Shown here piece after piece: positions 16,836-24,326 of a stretch of DNA of 64,000 nt. The DNA lies in the NCBI RefSeq assembly GCF_004139715.1, contig NZ_CP035544.1:186001-250000 (forward strand), given 5' to 3'. The position numbers were made by a program, and so were the translations under genes. Position 1 is the first letter of the stretch. Each line of letters opens with the position of its first letter. This DNA comes from Muriicola soli. Lineage in GTDB: Bacteria > Bacteroidota > Bacteroidia > Flavobacteriales > Flavobacteriaceae. A model generated the notes under the pieces. It ran no database searches. It was given only the letters and a program-made list of their open reading frames with translations, and was not told the DNA's origin.

Positions 16836-19211
16836 TTATTTAATTCTTCTTCCTAACCAGTTTGTTGCTATGGTGGTGAATGCCACTATACTTATTGAAC
16901 TGAGCGGCATCAGGATGGCAGCAATTACCGGTTGCAACTGGCCGGTCACTGCAAAATAGAGTCCAATGAGGTTGTAGGCCAGAGACAAAACAAAACTCAG
17001 TCTGATGATTCCCATGGCCTTTTTAGAGGCATTTATGTAAGAGCTAAGGTTTGTAAAAGCAGTAGCGTCCAGAATACCGTCGCAGGCCGGAGAGAATACA
17101 TTAATGTCTTCGGCGAGTGCAATTCCAACATCACTTTGTGCCAGAGCACCGGCGTCATTGAGGCCATCACCAACCATCATCACCCGTTTTCCTGAATCCT
17201 GTAACTCTTTCACGAAATAGAGCTTGTCTTTTGGATTCTGATCAAAGTACATAGGTGTTAAACCGGGGAGCAGGGTTTGCAGCCGATTTCTTTCCCCGTC
17301 ATGGTCTCCTGATAAGACGGCCAAATCGATCTGCTTTCTCAAATCCGACATCAAATCAGTAATGCCATTGCGATACTGACTTTGGAGTACAAATCGGCCT
17401 CTGTAATTGGAATTGGTACTGATGTGGACTTCAGCTTTACTAGGAGAAGTCTGATTACAATTATCGACGAAGGTTGAAGATCCGATTTTAATAGTATTAT
17501 CTCCTTTGCTTCCAAAAAGGCCAAGGCCAATGTATTCCTCGTATTGGTCCAGACTTAAAATATTATGTTCTTTTAATAAGCTGTAAAGCGATCTGCTCAA
17601 AGGGTGGTTAGACGCTCTCAGAGTGCTCTTCATCAACGATTTTTCCTCTTTTGTGAGCTTACTGCCTTCATAGAAAATCTCGTCGTGTTTTCGGGTTGTC
17701 AGGGTTCCTGTTTTATCAAAAATGGCGGTGTCGATTTTCGCCAACTTCTCAATGACCGAAACATCTTTGAGGTAGAATTTTTTCTTTCCGAAAATCCTCA
17801 GCATGTTACCCAGGGTAAAAGGGGCCGCAAGGGCAATAGCGCAGGGGCAAGCGATGATGAGTACGGCTGTAAATACATTCCATACTTTCCCTGGTTCTGT
17901 GAATACCCAGTAAAGGGCCGATACAATTGCAATGGAGAGAACGGCAATCGTAAAACGCTTTCCGATACTATCGGTGAGGGATTTAAATTTACTGTCTGAA
18001 CTTTCACCAAAAACGTTATGACTCCATAGCTGAGTGAGATAGCTTTGCGAGACTTTCTTTTGAGCCGTCATTTCAATCGGCCCTCCGAGTTGTTTCCCTC
18101 CTGCAAAAACTTTTTCTCCTGCATCTACATGTACAGGCCTGGCCTCACCGGTTACAAAACTGTAGTCTATCTCTGCTGGTCCGGTTTCCAGAATACCATC
18201 TACCGGAATAAGCTCACCATGGCGTATGAGTAGTCTGTCGCCTTTTTTCAAATCGTTTACCCGGACTGATTCCTCCCTTCCATTATTAAATATACGGGTA
18301 ATAGCAACCGGGAAATAGGACTTGTAATCTCTTTCAAAAGAGAGGAAGGAGTAAGTGCGTTGTTGAAAATACTTACCTAAGAGTAAAAAGAAAATGAGGC
18401 CGCTAAGACTGTCAAAAAACCCACTGCCCCAATCGAATATAATCTCGAGGGTACTGCGGATAAATAAGACGAGTATTCCCAGGGCGATAGGGACATCTAT
18501 ATTGAGAAAATTACTTTTGATGCCTTTGTAGGCTGATAGTAAGTAATCCCTTCCGGCGTAAAATACCACCGGTAGGGAAAAGGCGAACATCAACCATCGG
18601 AAGAGCATTTTGTACTGTTCCAGCCAGTATTCACCCACCTCAAAATATTCGGGAAAGGAAAGGAACATGATATTGCCAAAGCCAAACCCCGCAACGCCCA
18701 ATTGATAGATGATTTTTTTGCCGTCCTTATTCTTTTTGACTTCAGAATCTGCGAGGGATATATTGGGCTCATACCCAATCTTTGCTAATAGTTCCACAAT
18801 TTCTTTCAGGGAAATAGTTTTGTCCCTGAAGGATATTCTGAGGGTCTTTTTTGGAAAATCGACCTGAGACTGGACGATCCCAGGCGCTAACTTGCCGAGG
18901 TTTTCAAGAACCCAGATACAGGAGCTACAATGGATGGTAGGGATAAACAGACTAATTATCTGATGTTTCCCATCATTGAACTCTAATAATTGCTCTGCAA
19001 TCTCAGAATTCTCCAGGTAATCGTATTTACCGGGTGAAAGTTTCGGGGTACTTCCTGCTGCCGACTGCAGATCATAGTAATATTTTAGATCGTTCGAATC
19101 AAATATCTCATAAACGGTCTTGCATCCGTTGCAACAAAAAGTTTTATCCTGATACAACACGGTAGCCTCATCACAGGGATCCCCACAATGAAAACATGAT
19201 TTGTTATCCAT
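16836..19211 (-). CDS. ccoI: CcoI/FixI copper-transporting P1B-type ATPase
   Basis: A 791-residue heavy-metal ATPase. The N-terminus has a treble-clef-like cysteine region (CFHCGDPC, FCCNGC), then a heavy-metal domain with HCSSCIWVLENL, eight membrane helices, the ion motif CPCAIALA, the phosphorylation site DKTGT and the hinge GDGLNDAGALA. The N-terminal cysteine layout is characteristic of CcoI. It exports Cu(I) across the inner membrane for insertion into cbb3 oxidase. It is transcribed separately from ccoS onward: both genes have their own operator and -7-like element. Confidence 0.94.
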   Translation of the reverse strand: MDNKSCFHCGDPCDEATVLYQDKTFCCNGCKTVYEIFDSNDLKYYYDLQSAAGSTPKLSPGKYDYLENSEIAEQLLEFNDGKHQIISLFIPTIHCSSCIWVLENLGKLAPGIVQSQVDFPKKTLRISFRDKTISLKEIVELLAKIGYEPNISLADSEVKKNKDGKKIIYQLGVAGFGFGNIMFLSFPEYFEVGEYWLEQYKMLFRWLMFAFSLPVVFYAGRDYLLSAYKGIKSNFLNIDVPIALGILVLFIRSTLEIIFDWGSGFFDSLSGLIFFLLLGKYFQQRTYSFLSFERDYKSYFPVAITRIFNNGREESVRVNDLKKGDRLLIRHGELIPVDGILETGPAEIDYSFVTGEARPVHVDAGEKVFAGGKQLGGPIEMTAQKKVSQSYLTQLWSHNVFGESSDSKFKSLTDSIGKRFTIAVLSIAIVSALYWVFTEPGKVWNVFTAVLIIACPCAIALAAPFTLGNMLRIFGKKKFYLKDVSVIEKLAKIDTAIFDKTGTLTTRKHDEIFYEGSKLTKEEKSLMKSTLRASNHPLSRSLYSLLKEHNILSLDQYEEYIGLGLFGSKGDNTIKIGSSTFVDNCNQTSPSKAEVHISTNSNYRGRFVLQSQYRNGITDLMSDLRKQIDLAVLSGDHDGERNRLQTLLPGLTPMYFDQNPKDKLYFVKELQDSGKRVMMVGDGLNDAGALAQSDVGIALAEDINVFSPACDGILDATAFTNLSSYINASKKAMGIIRLSFVLSLAYNLIGLYFAVTGQLQPVIAAILMPLSSISIVAFTTIATNWLGRRIK

Positions 19212-19233
19212 ACACTTGTCAAATACCTGGGGT

Positions 19234-19241
19234 CAAAGATG
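19234..19241 (-). promoter_or_regulatory. -7-like promoter element of ccoI
   Basis: On the minus strand CATCTTTG, one mismatch from TAnnTTTG, 22 bases before the ccoI start. It is placed 29 bases from the centre of the operator at 19265-19276, the same geometry as at the other promoters of the set. Confidence 0.5.
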
Positions 19242-19264
19242 CAAACTGGGTGGAAGATAAAATA

Positions 19265-19276
19265 TGACATTAGTCA
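19265..19276. promoter_or_regulatory. Crp/Fnr-type operator upstream of ccoI
   Basis: TGACATTAGTCA has the half-sites TGAC and GTCA, four bases apart, 53 bases upstream of the ccoI start. Looking right towards the fnr-type gene, no -7-like element occurs at 29 bases (ACCGCTTG is there), so I assign it to ccoI only. Confidence 0.65.
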
Positions 19277-19390
19277 GCTAATAGCATAAAAGGGCTTAAA
19301 CCGCTTGGTGAAACCGGAAGTAAAAATCAAAAATGTGCTATGGTAGCCTTCATAAATTGTCTTACCTTAGAGGTAACAAATACCCTCCAC

Positions 19391-20080
19391 ATGAAAAGCA
19401 GATGTGAGAACTGTATTATCAGACAATTTAACACCTTGCGGGCTATGAGCAAGGAGGAATTAAAGCGTGTGTCCGATACCAAGACTTCCAAAACGATCAA
19501 GAAAGGTCAGGCCATTTTTGAGGAAGGGGAAAAACTGAATGGAGTTTTTTGTGTTCGCGAAGGAGTATCTAAGCTATCCAAACTTAGCGCAAATGGGAAA
19601 GACCAGATCGTGAAACTCGCCAGCAAAGGAGAGGTCATGGGTCAGAGATCCGTAATTGCCGAAGAAACTACAAATTTGAGTGCCGTTGCTGTTAGTGATA
19701 TGGAGGTTTGTTTTATTCCAAAAGAAGGAATAGTTGAAGCCTTACATAAGAATCCGAATTTTACCGTTGAGGTTTTGCGTCATATGGCCCATGATTTACG
19801 CGAAGCGGATGATGTGATTGTAAATATGTCTCAAAAGACAGTCAAGCAGCGCATTGCTGAAGCCTTTCTATATCTCAGGGATAATTTCGGAACAGATGCC
19901 GAAGGCTACCTCAAGGTCACCTTATCCAGGGAAGATATAGCCAATGTGGTTGGAACCGCAACCGAATCCTGTATCAGGATCATTTCTGAATTCAAGAAAA
20001 AAAAATACATCAAGACTTCCGGAAAAAAGATCGGGATCGAGGATGAGAAAAAGCTTCGAGACCTTGTTGATGGCTTTTAA
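19391..20080 (+). CDS. Crp/Fnr family transcriptional regulator
   Basis: A 229-residue regulator: a cyclic-nucleotide-binding-like beta-roll (about 25-130), a dimer helix, and a winged helix-turn-helix (VTLSREDIANVVGTATESCIRIISEF). In the recognition helix E172 and R176 align with the pair that Crp and FNR use to read TGA half-sites. Cysteines lie at 5, 8, 54 and 107, and C174 is in the helix. An N-terminal CxxC plus a beta-roll cysteine recalls the 4Fe-4S sensor FNR, but the spacing differs. I chose the ATG at 19391, because the longer frame from 19340 adds residues unlike the family. Flanked by ccoI and usp, it is the obvious regulator of both. Confidence 0.88.
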   Translation: MKSRCENCIIRQFNTLRAMSKEELKRVSDTKTSKTIKKGQAIFEEGEKLNGVFCVREGVSKLSKLSANGKDQIVKLASKGEVMGQRSVIAEETTNLSAVAVSDMEVCFIPKEGIVEALHKNPNFTVEVLRHMAHDLREADDVIVNMSQKTVKQRIAEAFLYLRDNFGTDAEGYLKVTLSREDIANVVGTATESCIRIISEFKKKKYIKTSGKKIGIEDEKKLRDLVDGF

Positions 20081-20159
20081 AAAAGACCCTTTTATTCCCG
20101 TATCTGCTTTTTTTAGGACTACTATTTCGCTGCCCATCTTCCGCAACCTCCTTTAAACC

Positions 20160-20171
20160 TGACAAAAGTCA
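20160..20171. promoter_or_regulatory. Crp/Fnr-type operator upstream of the universal stress gene
   Basis: TGACAAAAGTCA has TGAC and GTCA half-sites four bases apart. Its centre lies 29 bases before TACATTTA (20195-20202), one mismatch from the -7 consensus, and the ATG follows at 20227. This is the fourth example in the region of the same operator-to-promoter geometry. Confidence 0.65.
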
Positions 20172-20194
20172 TTGTTTCGGCCAAAGGTCATATC

Positions 20195-20202
20195 TACATT
20201 TA
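20195..20202 (+). promoter_or_regulatory. -7-like promoter element of the universal stress gene
   Basis: TACATTTA, one mismatch from TAnnTTTG, 24 bases before the start codon and in fixed register with the operator at 20160-20171. Confidence 0.5.
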
Positions 20203-20226
20203 CCCCTGTTACTGTAGATAATCCTT

Positions 20227-21129
20227 ATGAAGCAAGTCCTATTACCCACAGATTTTTCAGAAAATTCATGGAATGCTATTACCTATGTCCTTGAATTATT
20301 GAAGGAAGACGAATGTACATTTCATTTGTTGAATACATATACCCCGGTAATACCTAACAACAGGTTTATGGCTTCCAGTTTTCAGGGAAGTGTCTTGGAA
20401 GAAGGAAGTAGGGAAAATTCAAAAAACGGCTTAAATAACATCATTAATCGAATAGAAAAGTCCCATAAGAATAAAAATCATTCATTTAAAATCAAATCGT
20501 CCTTTAATATCCTTGTGGAAGAGATCAGAACTATGATCGAAGAGGAGGAAATCGATCTTATTGTAACCGGTACAAAAGGGGCTTCCGGTATTGACGAAGT
20601 TTTTCTGGGAAGCAATACTGTTCGGATAATCAAAGCAGTGAAAGAGTGTCCTGTCCTAACCATTCCCAGAAATTTTAAATTTGTTAGGCCCCAGGAAGTA
20701 GTATTTGCAACTGATTTTAAGAGGTACTACAGCAAATCAGAATTGGCACCTTTAATAGAGTTAACCAAAAGTTTTAAAGCAACTATCCGAATAGTTTACG
20801 TGCAAAACGAAATTAAGGCTTTGTCTGAAGTTCAGCAGTTTAACCTCAATATGCTGAGAAAGTATTTTAAAGGGATAGATCATTATGTCCATACCGTTTC
20901 AGAATTAAATTCTGTTTCCAAAACTTTGGAGGTTTTTGCCGATGAGTTGGATATACATCTACTGGCTATGCTGAATTATCAGCACAGTTATATGGAACGA
21001 ATGACAAGGGAGCCTGTAGTAAAGTGTATGGCTTTCCACACCCAGGTACCTCTTTTGGTAATTCCCGAATTAGGGATGAATGGCCCTAAACGATCAAGTG
21101 AAGAAACAAGATTTCAACTCGCTAAGTAA
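20227..21129 (+). CDS. Universal stress protein with two Usp domains
   Basis: A 300-residue cytosolic protein with tandem UspA-like domains. The first runs from MKQVLLPTDFSENSWNA to GTKGASGIDEVFLGSNTVRIIKAVKECPVLTIP; this carries a GxxG-x9-GSxT-like nucleotide-binding pattern. The second, from PQEVVFATDF, is more diverged and lacks a clear ATP loop. Such proteins are often induced with low-oxygen respiration. Here it lies downstream of the Crp/Fnr regulator gene with its own operator, in line with being a target of that regulator. Confidence 0.85.
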   Translation: MKQVLLPTDFSENSWNAITYVLELLKEDECTFHLLNTYTPVIPNNRFMASSFQGSVLEEGSRENSKNGLNNIINRIEKSHKNKNHSFKIKSSFNILVEEIRTMIEEEEIDLIVTGTKGASGIDEVFLGSNTVRIIKAVKECPVLTIPRNFKFVRPQEVVFATDFKRYYSKSELAPLIELTKSFKATIRIVYVQNEIKALSEVQQFNLNMLRKYFKGIDHYVHTVSELNSVSKTLEVFADELDIHLLAMLNYQHSYMERMTREPVVKCMAFHTQVPLLVIPELGMNGPKRSSEETRFQLAK

Positions 21130-21130
21130 T

Positions 21131-21349
21131 TTACTCCTCAACGGGGTAATCCTCGTAGAAATCTTTGAAGGTTTTAGTTGTAGTGTAATTATCAGTCAAC
21201 ACCTTATAGACCATATATACTATCATAATTTGCCCAAGTACGGTGATGTAGAACACCCAATTAAAGGGAAAATTCATAGCTGCCATGATAGTCACGGTGA
21301 AAAGGGTCAGGGTGGTGGCCGCCACCCAGAACATTGCGGAATCTTTCAT
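21131..21349 (-). CDS. Small two-helix membrane protein of unknown function
   Basis: A 72-residue protein with two membrane segments (FWVAATTLTLFTVTIMAAM and WVFYITVLGQIMIVYMVYKVL) and an acidic tail ending FKDFYEDYPVEE. I do not recognise a family, but the pattern resembles small conserved flavobacterial inner-membrane proteins. It lies tail to tail with the universal stress gene, only one base apart. A -7-like TATTTTTA occurs about 18 bases upstream. Confidence 0.65.
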   Translation of the reverse strand: MKDSAMFWVAATTLTLFTVTIMAAMNFPFNWVFYITVLGQIMIVYMVYKVLTDNYTTTKTFKDFYEDYPVEE

Positions 21350-21424
21350 AGTATTTTTTTGTAAAAATACCGGATATTCAAGAGACAGGTTGTTAAGAAA
21401 TTGGCAAAATCCGTTGACCTTGAA

Positions 21425-22624
21425 TTAGTTGATACCTGAATTTGTCCAGAACTTAGACTCCTCAGGGATATCTTTATCTCTCCCCAGGTCAAAAGGATTA
21501 AACTCGTTTTTGACAAAAAGATACCATGCGCTTGAAGAAATTGTAGGCGTGATATCCGTATGGTCCCAAAGTTCGTTTGCCCCAAAATTAGTTCCAAAAT
21601 TAGTGGTGTAAGGAAGTCCGGCAGTGGAGGAATTTGATGTACTGGGAATAAAGGCCTCCTCCAGGTTCAGTAAAACGTTTTGAGCATTTCCCTCTTGATC
21701 AGCCTTTTTGAAGGCCATTGCCATTTGTGCAGTTCCTTCTAACCAAACAACATCTTTATCATCATCAAAACAATAACCACTGATCAATTTCTCATTGGAA
21801 GTTGAATTTTGAGAATTGTAGAATCGATTTGCTTTGGTCAACACTTCCTCAGGAAAATCTTCAAGAATCATGTAGCCTAAAGAATAGAGATCTAAGGCGT
21901 GATTATAGGCCGGGTTTTGAGTATCAGTAATAAGGACTTTATCATTAACATCCCATCTCTGCTCCCCTAAGAACATTAAAATTTTTCTGTGAAAATCGTC
22001 AAAACCCGGTACTGCGTTAAAGGCAGTAATGTTTCCTTCAGTTACTTTTGGGATTAAGGTTCCATCTTCGTTGATTCCTCCCTTTAATCCGCCGTCTTCT
22101 TCTTGCAGGGAACGCAACCAGGATTCCAATTCATAGGCCAGATTTTCATATCGGTTAGATTGGGATTTATCGTGATAGTGATTTACGGCCAGAAGTAACC
22201 AGGCGTTATCCCCCATCCATATTCTTGAGCCTTGCTCACCTGAAGTATCTCGAAACTGGAAAAAGCCGCCGCTATTCGCATAGAATTCGGTCTCTAATTT
22301 ATTGTCGAAATAATCGAGAATACGTTCAGCACCTAAAAGGTCTCCTTCGGCGATAAAGGTCAGCGCAGCAAGTGCGTTATCGTAGAGGGAAACAAAGTCG
22401 GTATATTCTGCACTTTCTACGAGTCCGTTAGAGCCTTGCATATGCCCCAACCATTCGTATACCATTTCCGGACTTGGGGGAACATCATTGGCTTTCGGTT
22501 CCTCCTTAGGGATTTCTACCAGCAATATCTCAGGTTCGGGCTGTTCATAGATGGTGGTTACATCCTCCATACATGAAACCAGGGTAAAAGAAAGAGCCCA
22601 TAGTATTGTATTCTTAGTCTTCAT
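21425..22624 (-). CDS. Lipoprotein with predicted alpha/alpha-toroid (six-hairpin-like) domain
   Basis: A 399-residue protein with a lipoprotein signal (TLVSCME, Cys about residue 19). A Pro/Glu-rich linker is followed by a helix-rich domain with repeated aromatic segments: SLYDNALAALTFI, RIWMGDNAWLLLAVNHY, NHALDLYSLGYMIL, VVWLEGTAQMAMAF and SSSAWYLFVKNEFNPF. Such helical hairpins with Trp/Asp clusters occur in six-hairpin glycosidases and lyases. No specific catalytic pair can be assigned, so substrate and activity are open. It stands alone, with a gap of 544 bases upstream of its start and 75 bases downstream. Confidence 0.7.
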   Translation of the reverse strand: MKTKNTILWALSFTLVSCMEDVTTIYEQPEPEILLVEIPKEEPKANDVPPSPEMVYEWLGHMQGSNGLVESAEYTDFVSLYDNALAALTFIAEGDLLGAERILDYFDNKLETEFYANSGGFFQFRDTSGEQGSRIWMGDNAWLLLAVNHYHDKSQSNRYENLAYELESWLRSLQEEDGGLKGGINEDGTLIPKVTEGNITAFNAVPGFDDFHRKILMFLGEQRWDVNDKVLITDTQNPAYNHALDLYSLGYMILEDFPEEVLTKANRFYNSQNSTSNEKLISGYCFDDDKDVVWLEGTAQMAMAFKKADQEGNAQNVLLNLEEAFIPSTSNSSTAGLPYTTNFGTNFGANELWDHTDITPTISSSAWYLFVKNEFNPFDLGRDKDIPEESKFWTNSGIN

Positions 22625-22953
22625 CTGTAGGTTAAGTTTAGTGATCAGAACCGCAGCTCAAATCTTTAGTTAAATAACAGTAAAGAGCTGTGAACCATAC
22701 CCGTTCCCGACCAACCGACCGACTTACTCGACCAATTTTTACAGTTTGTACCACTCATCCCGAAATTGTGTTTATCATCTGTTTCCTACATTTTAACCAA
22801 AAGGAGCTTTTTTGCATTTCATCGATGATTTATTGGATTTATGTGCCTTAGAGACAAAGAGTTGCCGTTATTTTATCGAAATAAACGGTTATTAATCCTC
22901 TGCCAAAGAGCAATTAAGTGAGTTCATTTAGGGTTGATATCAAAAAGCTTTGT

Positions 22954-22961
22954 TATCTTTG
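22954..22961 (+). promoter_or_regulatory. Promoter of the candidate small RNA
   Basis: TATCTTTG matches TAnnTTTG. A TTG at 22934-22936 lies 17 bases upstream as a -33 box and is part of the palindrome TTGATATCAA. A start near 22966-22968 is predicted. Confidence 0.5.
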
Positions 22962-22966
22962 GACCG

Positions 22967-23064
22967 TTGTGTTGGACTTCATTAATTTGAAGTCGGTGTT
23001 GTACTCTAAGAAGTTAGGTACAGCCAATGAAAGGCTTTCCAAGTTGGGAGGCTTTTTTCTTTTT
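22967..23064 (+). ncRNA. Candidate structured small RNA, about 100 nt
   Basis: Downstream of the promoter at 22954-22961 come three stem-loops with little space between them. The first is GACTTCA/TGAAGTC with a six-base loop (22975-22994). The second, 23001-23021, pairs GTAC-C-TAA with TTA-G-GTAC around GAAG with one bulged T. The third is a long stem at 23029-23052 followed by T6CT5, an intrinsic terminator. No known RNA family (6S, SRP RNA, tmRNA, RNase P) matches by eye. The ends are estimates, and no sequence comparison was possible. Confidence 0.5.
23029..23064 (+). terminator. Intrinsic terminator of the candidate small RNA
   Basis: GAAAGGCTTTCC pairs with GGGAGGCTTTTT across AAGTT, with some G-U pairs, followed by a T-rich run (TTTTTTCTTTTT). 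Confidence 0.65.
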
Positions 23065-23168
23065 AAGCATCCCCCAATATCTTTTTATTCTCCGATATCT
23101 TTCAAATCGGAATTTTTAAGTCCCTTTTTATTATCGTATTTTTATAGCTGATTTAAAGCTAATTTCCC

Positions 23169-24326
23169 ATGCCACTATATCATACTTTAGGAAAGATTCC
23201 ACACAAAAGACACACGGTCTTTAAAAAACCTGACGGTAGTCTGTATTACGAGCAATTGTTTGGGACAATAGGTTTTGACGGAATGTCTTCATTGATGTAC
23301 CACGTGCACAGGCCAACACAGGTGAAGGAGATCGGGAAATCCCTGGATATTAGTCCGAAAGCAGCGGTGCAATATCACGTGCAATCGCGTTTGCTGAAGG
23401 GACTCGAATTAGCTGCTGAAGATGATTATCTGATCAGCAGAAAAGTTATCCTCTTTAACGGCGATGTACATGTGGGGCTGGCTGCGCCAAGGAAATCCAT
23501 GACCGGGTATTTTTACAAGAATGCAGACGCAGATGAATTACTTTTTATCCATAAAGGCTCAGGAAGCCTAAAAACCATGTTGGGGGAGATCCCATTTGGA
23601 TATGGAGATTATATTTTGATACCCAGGGGGATGATTTATCAGATCCATTTTGAAACCGAGGACAACAGATTGTTGATCACAGAATCATACCATCCGATTT
23701 ACACCCCGAAACGATATCGCAACTGGTTTGGACAACACCTGGAGCATTCGCCATTTTGCGAGCGTGATTTCAGGTTGCCTGAAAATCTGAAAACGCATGA
23801 CGAAAAAGGAGAATTCCTGATCAAGGTAAAGAAACAAGGCCATTTACACCATCTGGTCTATGCCACACATCCTTTTGACGTTGTTGGCTGGGACGGATAC
23901 AATTATCCTTATGCCTTTTCCATACACGATTTTGAACCCATAACCGGAAGGGTCCACCAGCCGCCACCGGTGCATCAGACATTTGAGACAAATGCTTTTG
24001 TGGTTTGTTCCTTCTGTCCAAGGTTGTACGATTATCATCCTGAAGCCATCCCTGCACCATACAATCACTCCAATATCGATTCCGATGAGGTACTTTACTA
24101 TGTGGATGGCGATTTTATGAGCAGGAAAGGAATCGACAAGGGCTATATTTCACTGCATCCGGCAGGTATCCCACACGGGCCGCATCCTGGAACTTATGAG
24201 GCTAGTATCGGGAAGAAAGGCACGGAGGAATTGGCCGTTATGATCGATACTTTCAAACCTTTACAACTCACACAGGAAGCCTTAAACCTCGATGACGGTA
24301 AATACTTTAAATCCTGGCTAGAGTAG
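23169..24326 (+). CDS. hmgA: Homogentisate 1,2-dioxygenase
   Basis: A 385-residue cupin-fold iron dioxygenase that opens homogentisate to maleylacetoacetate in tyrosine and phenylalanine breakdown. The N-terminus MPLYHTLGKIPHKRHTVFKKPDG and the conserved RVHQPPPVHQTFE region identify it, and VVCSFCPRLYDYHPEAIPAPYNHSNIDSDEVLYY and HPAGIPHGPHPG carry the iron-site His and Glu residues. It is shorter than the 440-residue proteobacterial type, as usual in Bacteroidota. It converges on hutG with a nine-base overlap. Confidence 0.92.
   Translation: MPLYHTLGKIPHKRHTVFKKPDGSLYYEQLFGTIGFDGMSSLMYHVHRPTQVKEIGKSLDISPKAAVQYHVQSRLLKGLELAAEDDYLISRKVILFNGDVHVGLAAPRKSMTGYFYKNADADELLFIHKGSGSLKTMLGEIPFGYGDYILIPRGMIYQIHFETEDNRLLITESYHPIYTPKRYRNWFGQHLEHSPFCERDFRLPENLKTHDEKGEFLIKVKKQGHLHHLVYATHPFDVVGWDGYNYPYAFSIHDFEPITGRVHQPPPVHQTFETNAFVVCSFCPRLYDYHPEAIPAPYNHSNIDSDEVLYYVDGDFMSRKGIDKGYISLHPAGIPHGPHPGTYEASIGKKGTEELAVMIDTFKPLQLTQEALNLDDGKYFKSWLE

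Larger units (their letters stand above)
22625..23168. other. 544-base gap; holds a candidate small RNA
   Basis: No convincing protein gene. A 77-codon frame at 22918-23151 has no ribosome site and runs across the hairpins, so I do not call it. The segment 22954-23064 holds a promoter, two hairpins and an intrinsic terminator, listed separately. Right of it, a six-base inverted repeat (TCCGAT/ATCGGA, 23091-23112 region) lies upstream of hmgA, and TATTTTTA near 23138-23145 could be the hmgA -7 element. The left 290 bases hold nothing I can name. Confidence 0.5.

Noticed and set aside
19362-19376. TTACCT...AGGTAA inverted repeat as autoregulatory site of the Crp/Fnr gene
   Set aside because: Half-sites do not match TGAY, the arms are three bases apart, and no -7 element lies at the expected spacing.
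19340-19391. Upstream start for the Crp/Fnr gene
   Set aside because: The 17 extra residues (MVAFINCLTLEVTNTLH) look unlike the family, whose members start just before the CxxC. ATG at 19391 is preferred.
22934-22943. TTGATATCAA as an Fnr operator
   Set aside because: The half-sites have no four-base spacer, and the position overlaps a -33 box, so it does not fit the operator geometry at the other sites. A role for a different regulator remains open.
22918-23151. 77-codon protein gene in the hmgA upstream gap
   Set aside because: It runs across the hairpins and terminator, has no start signal, and its residues look like translated noncoding AT-rich DNA.
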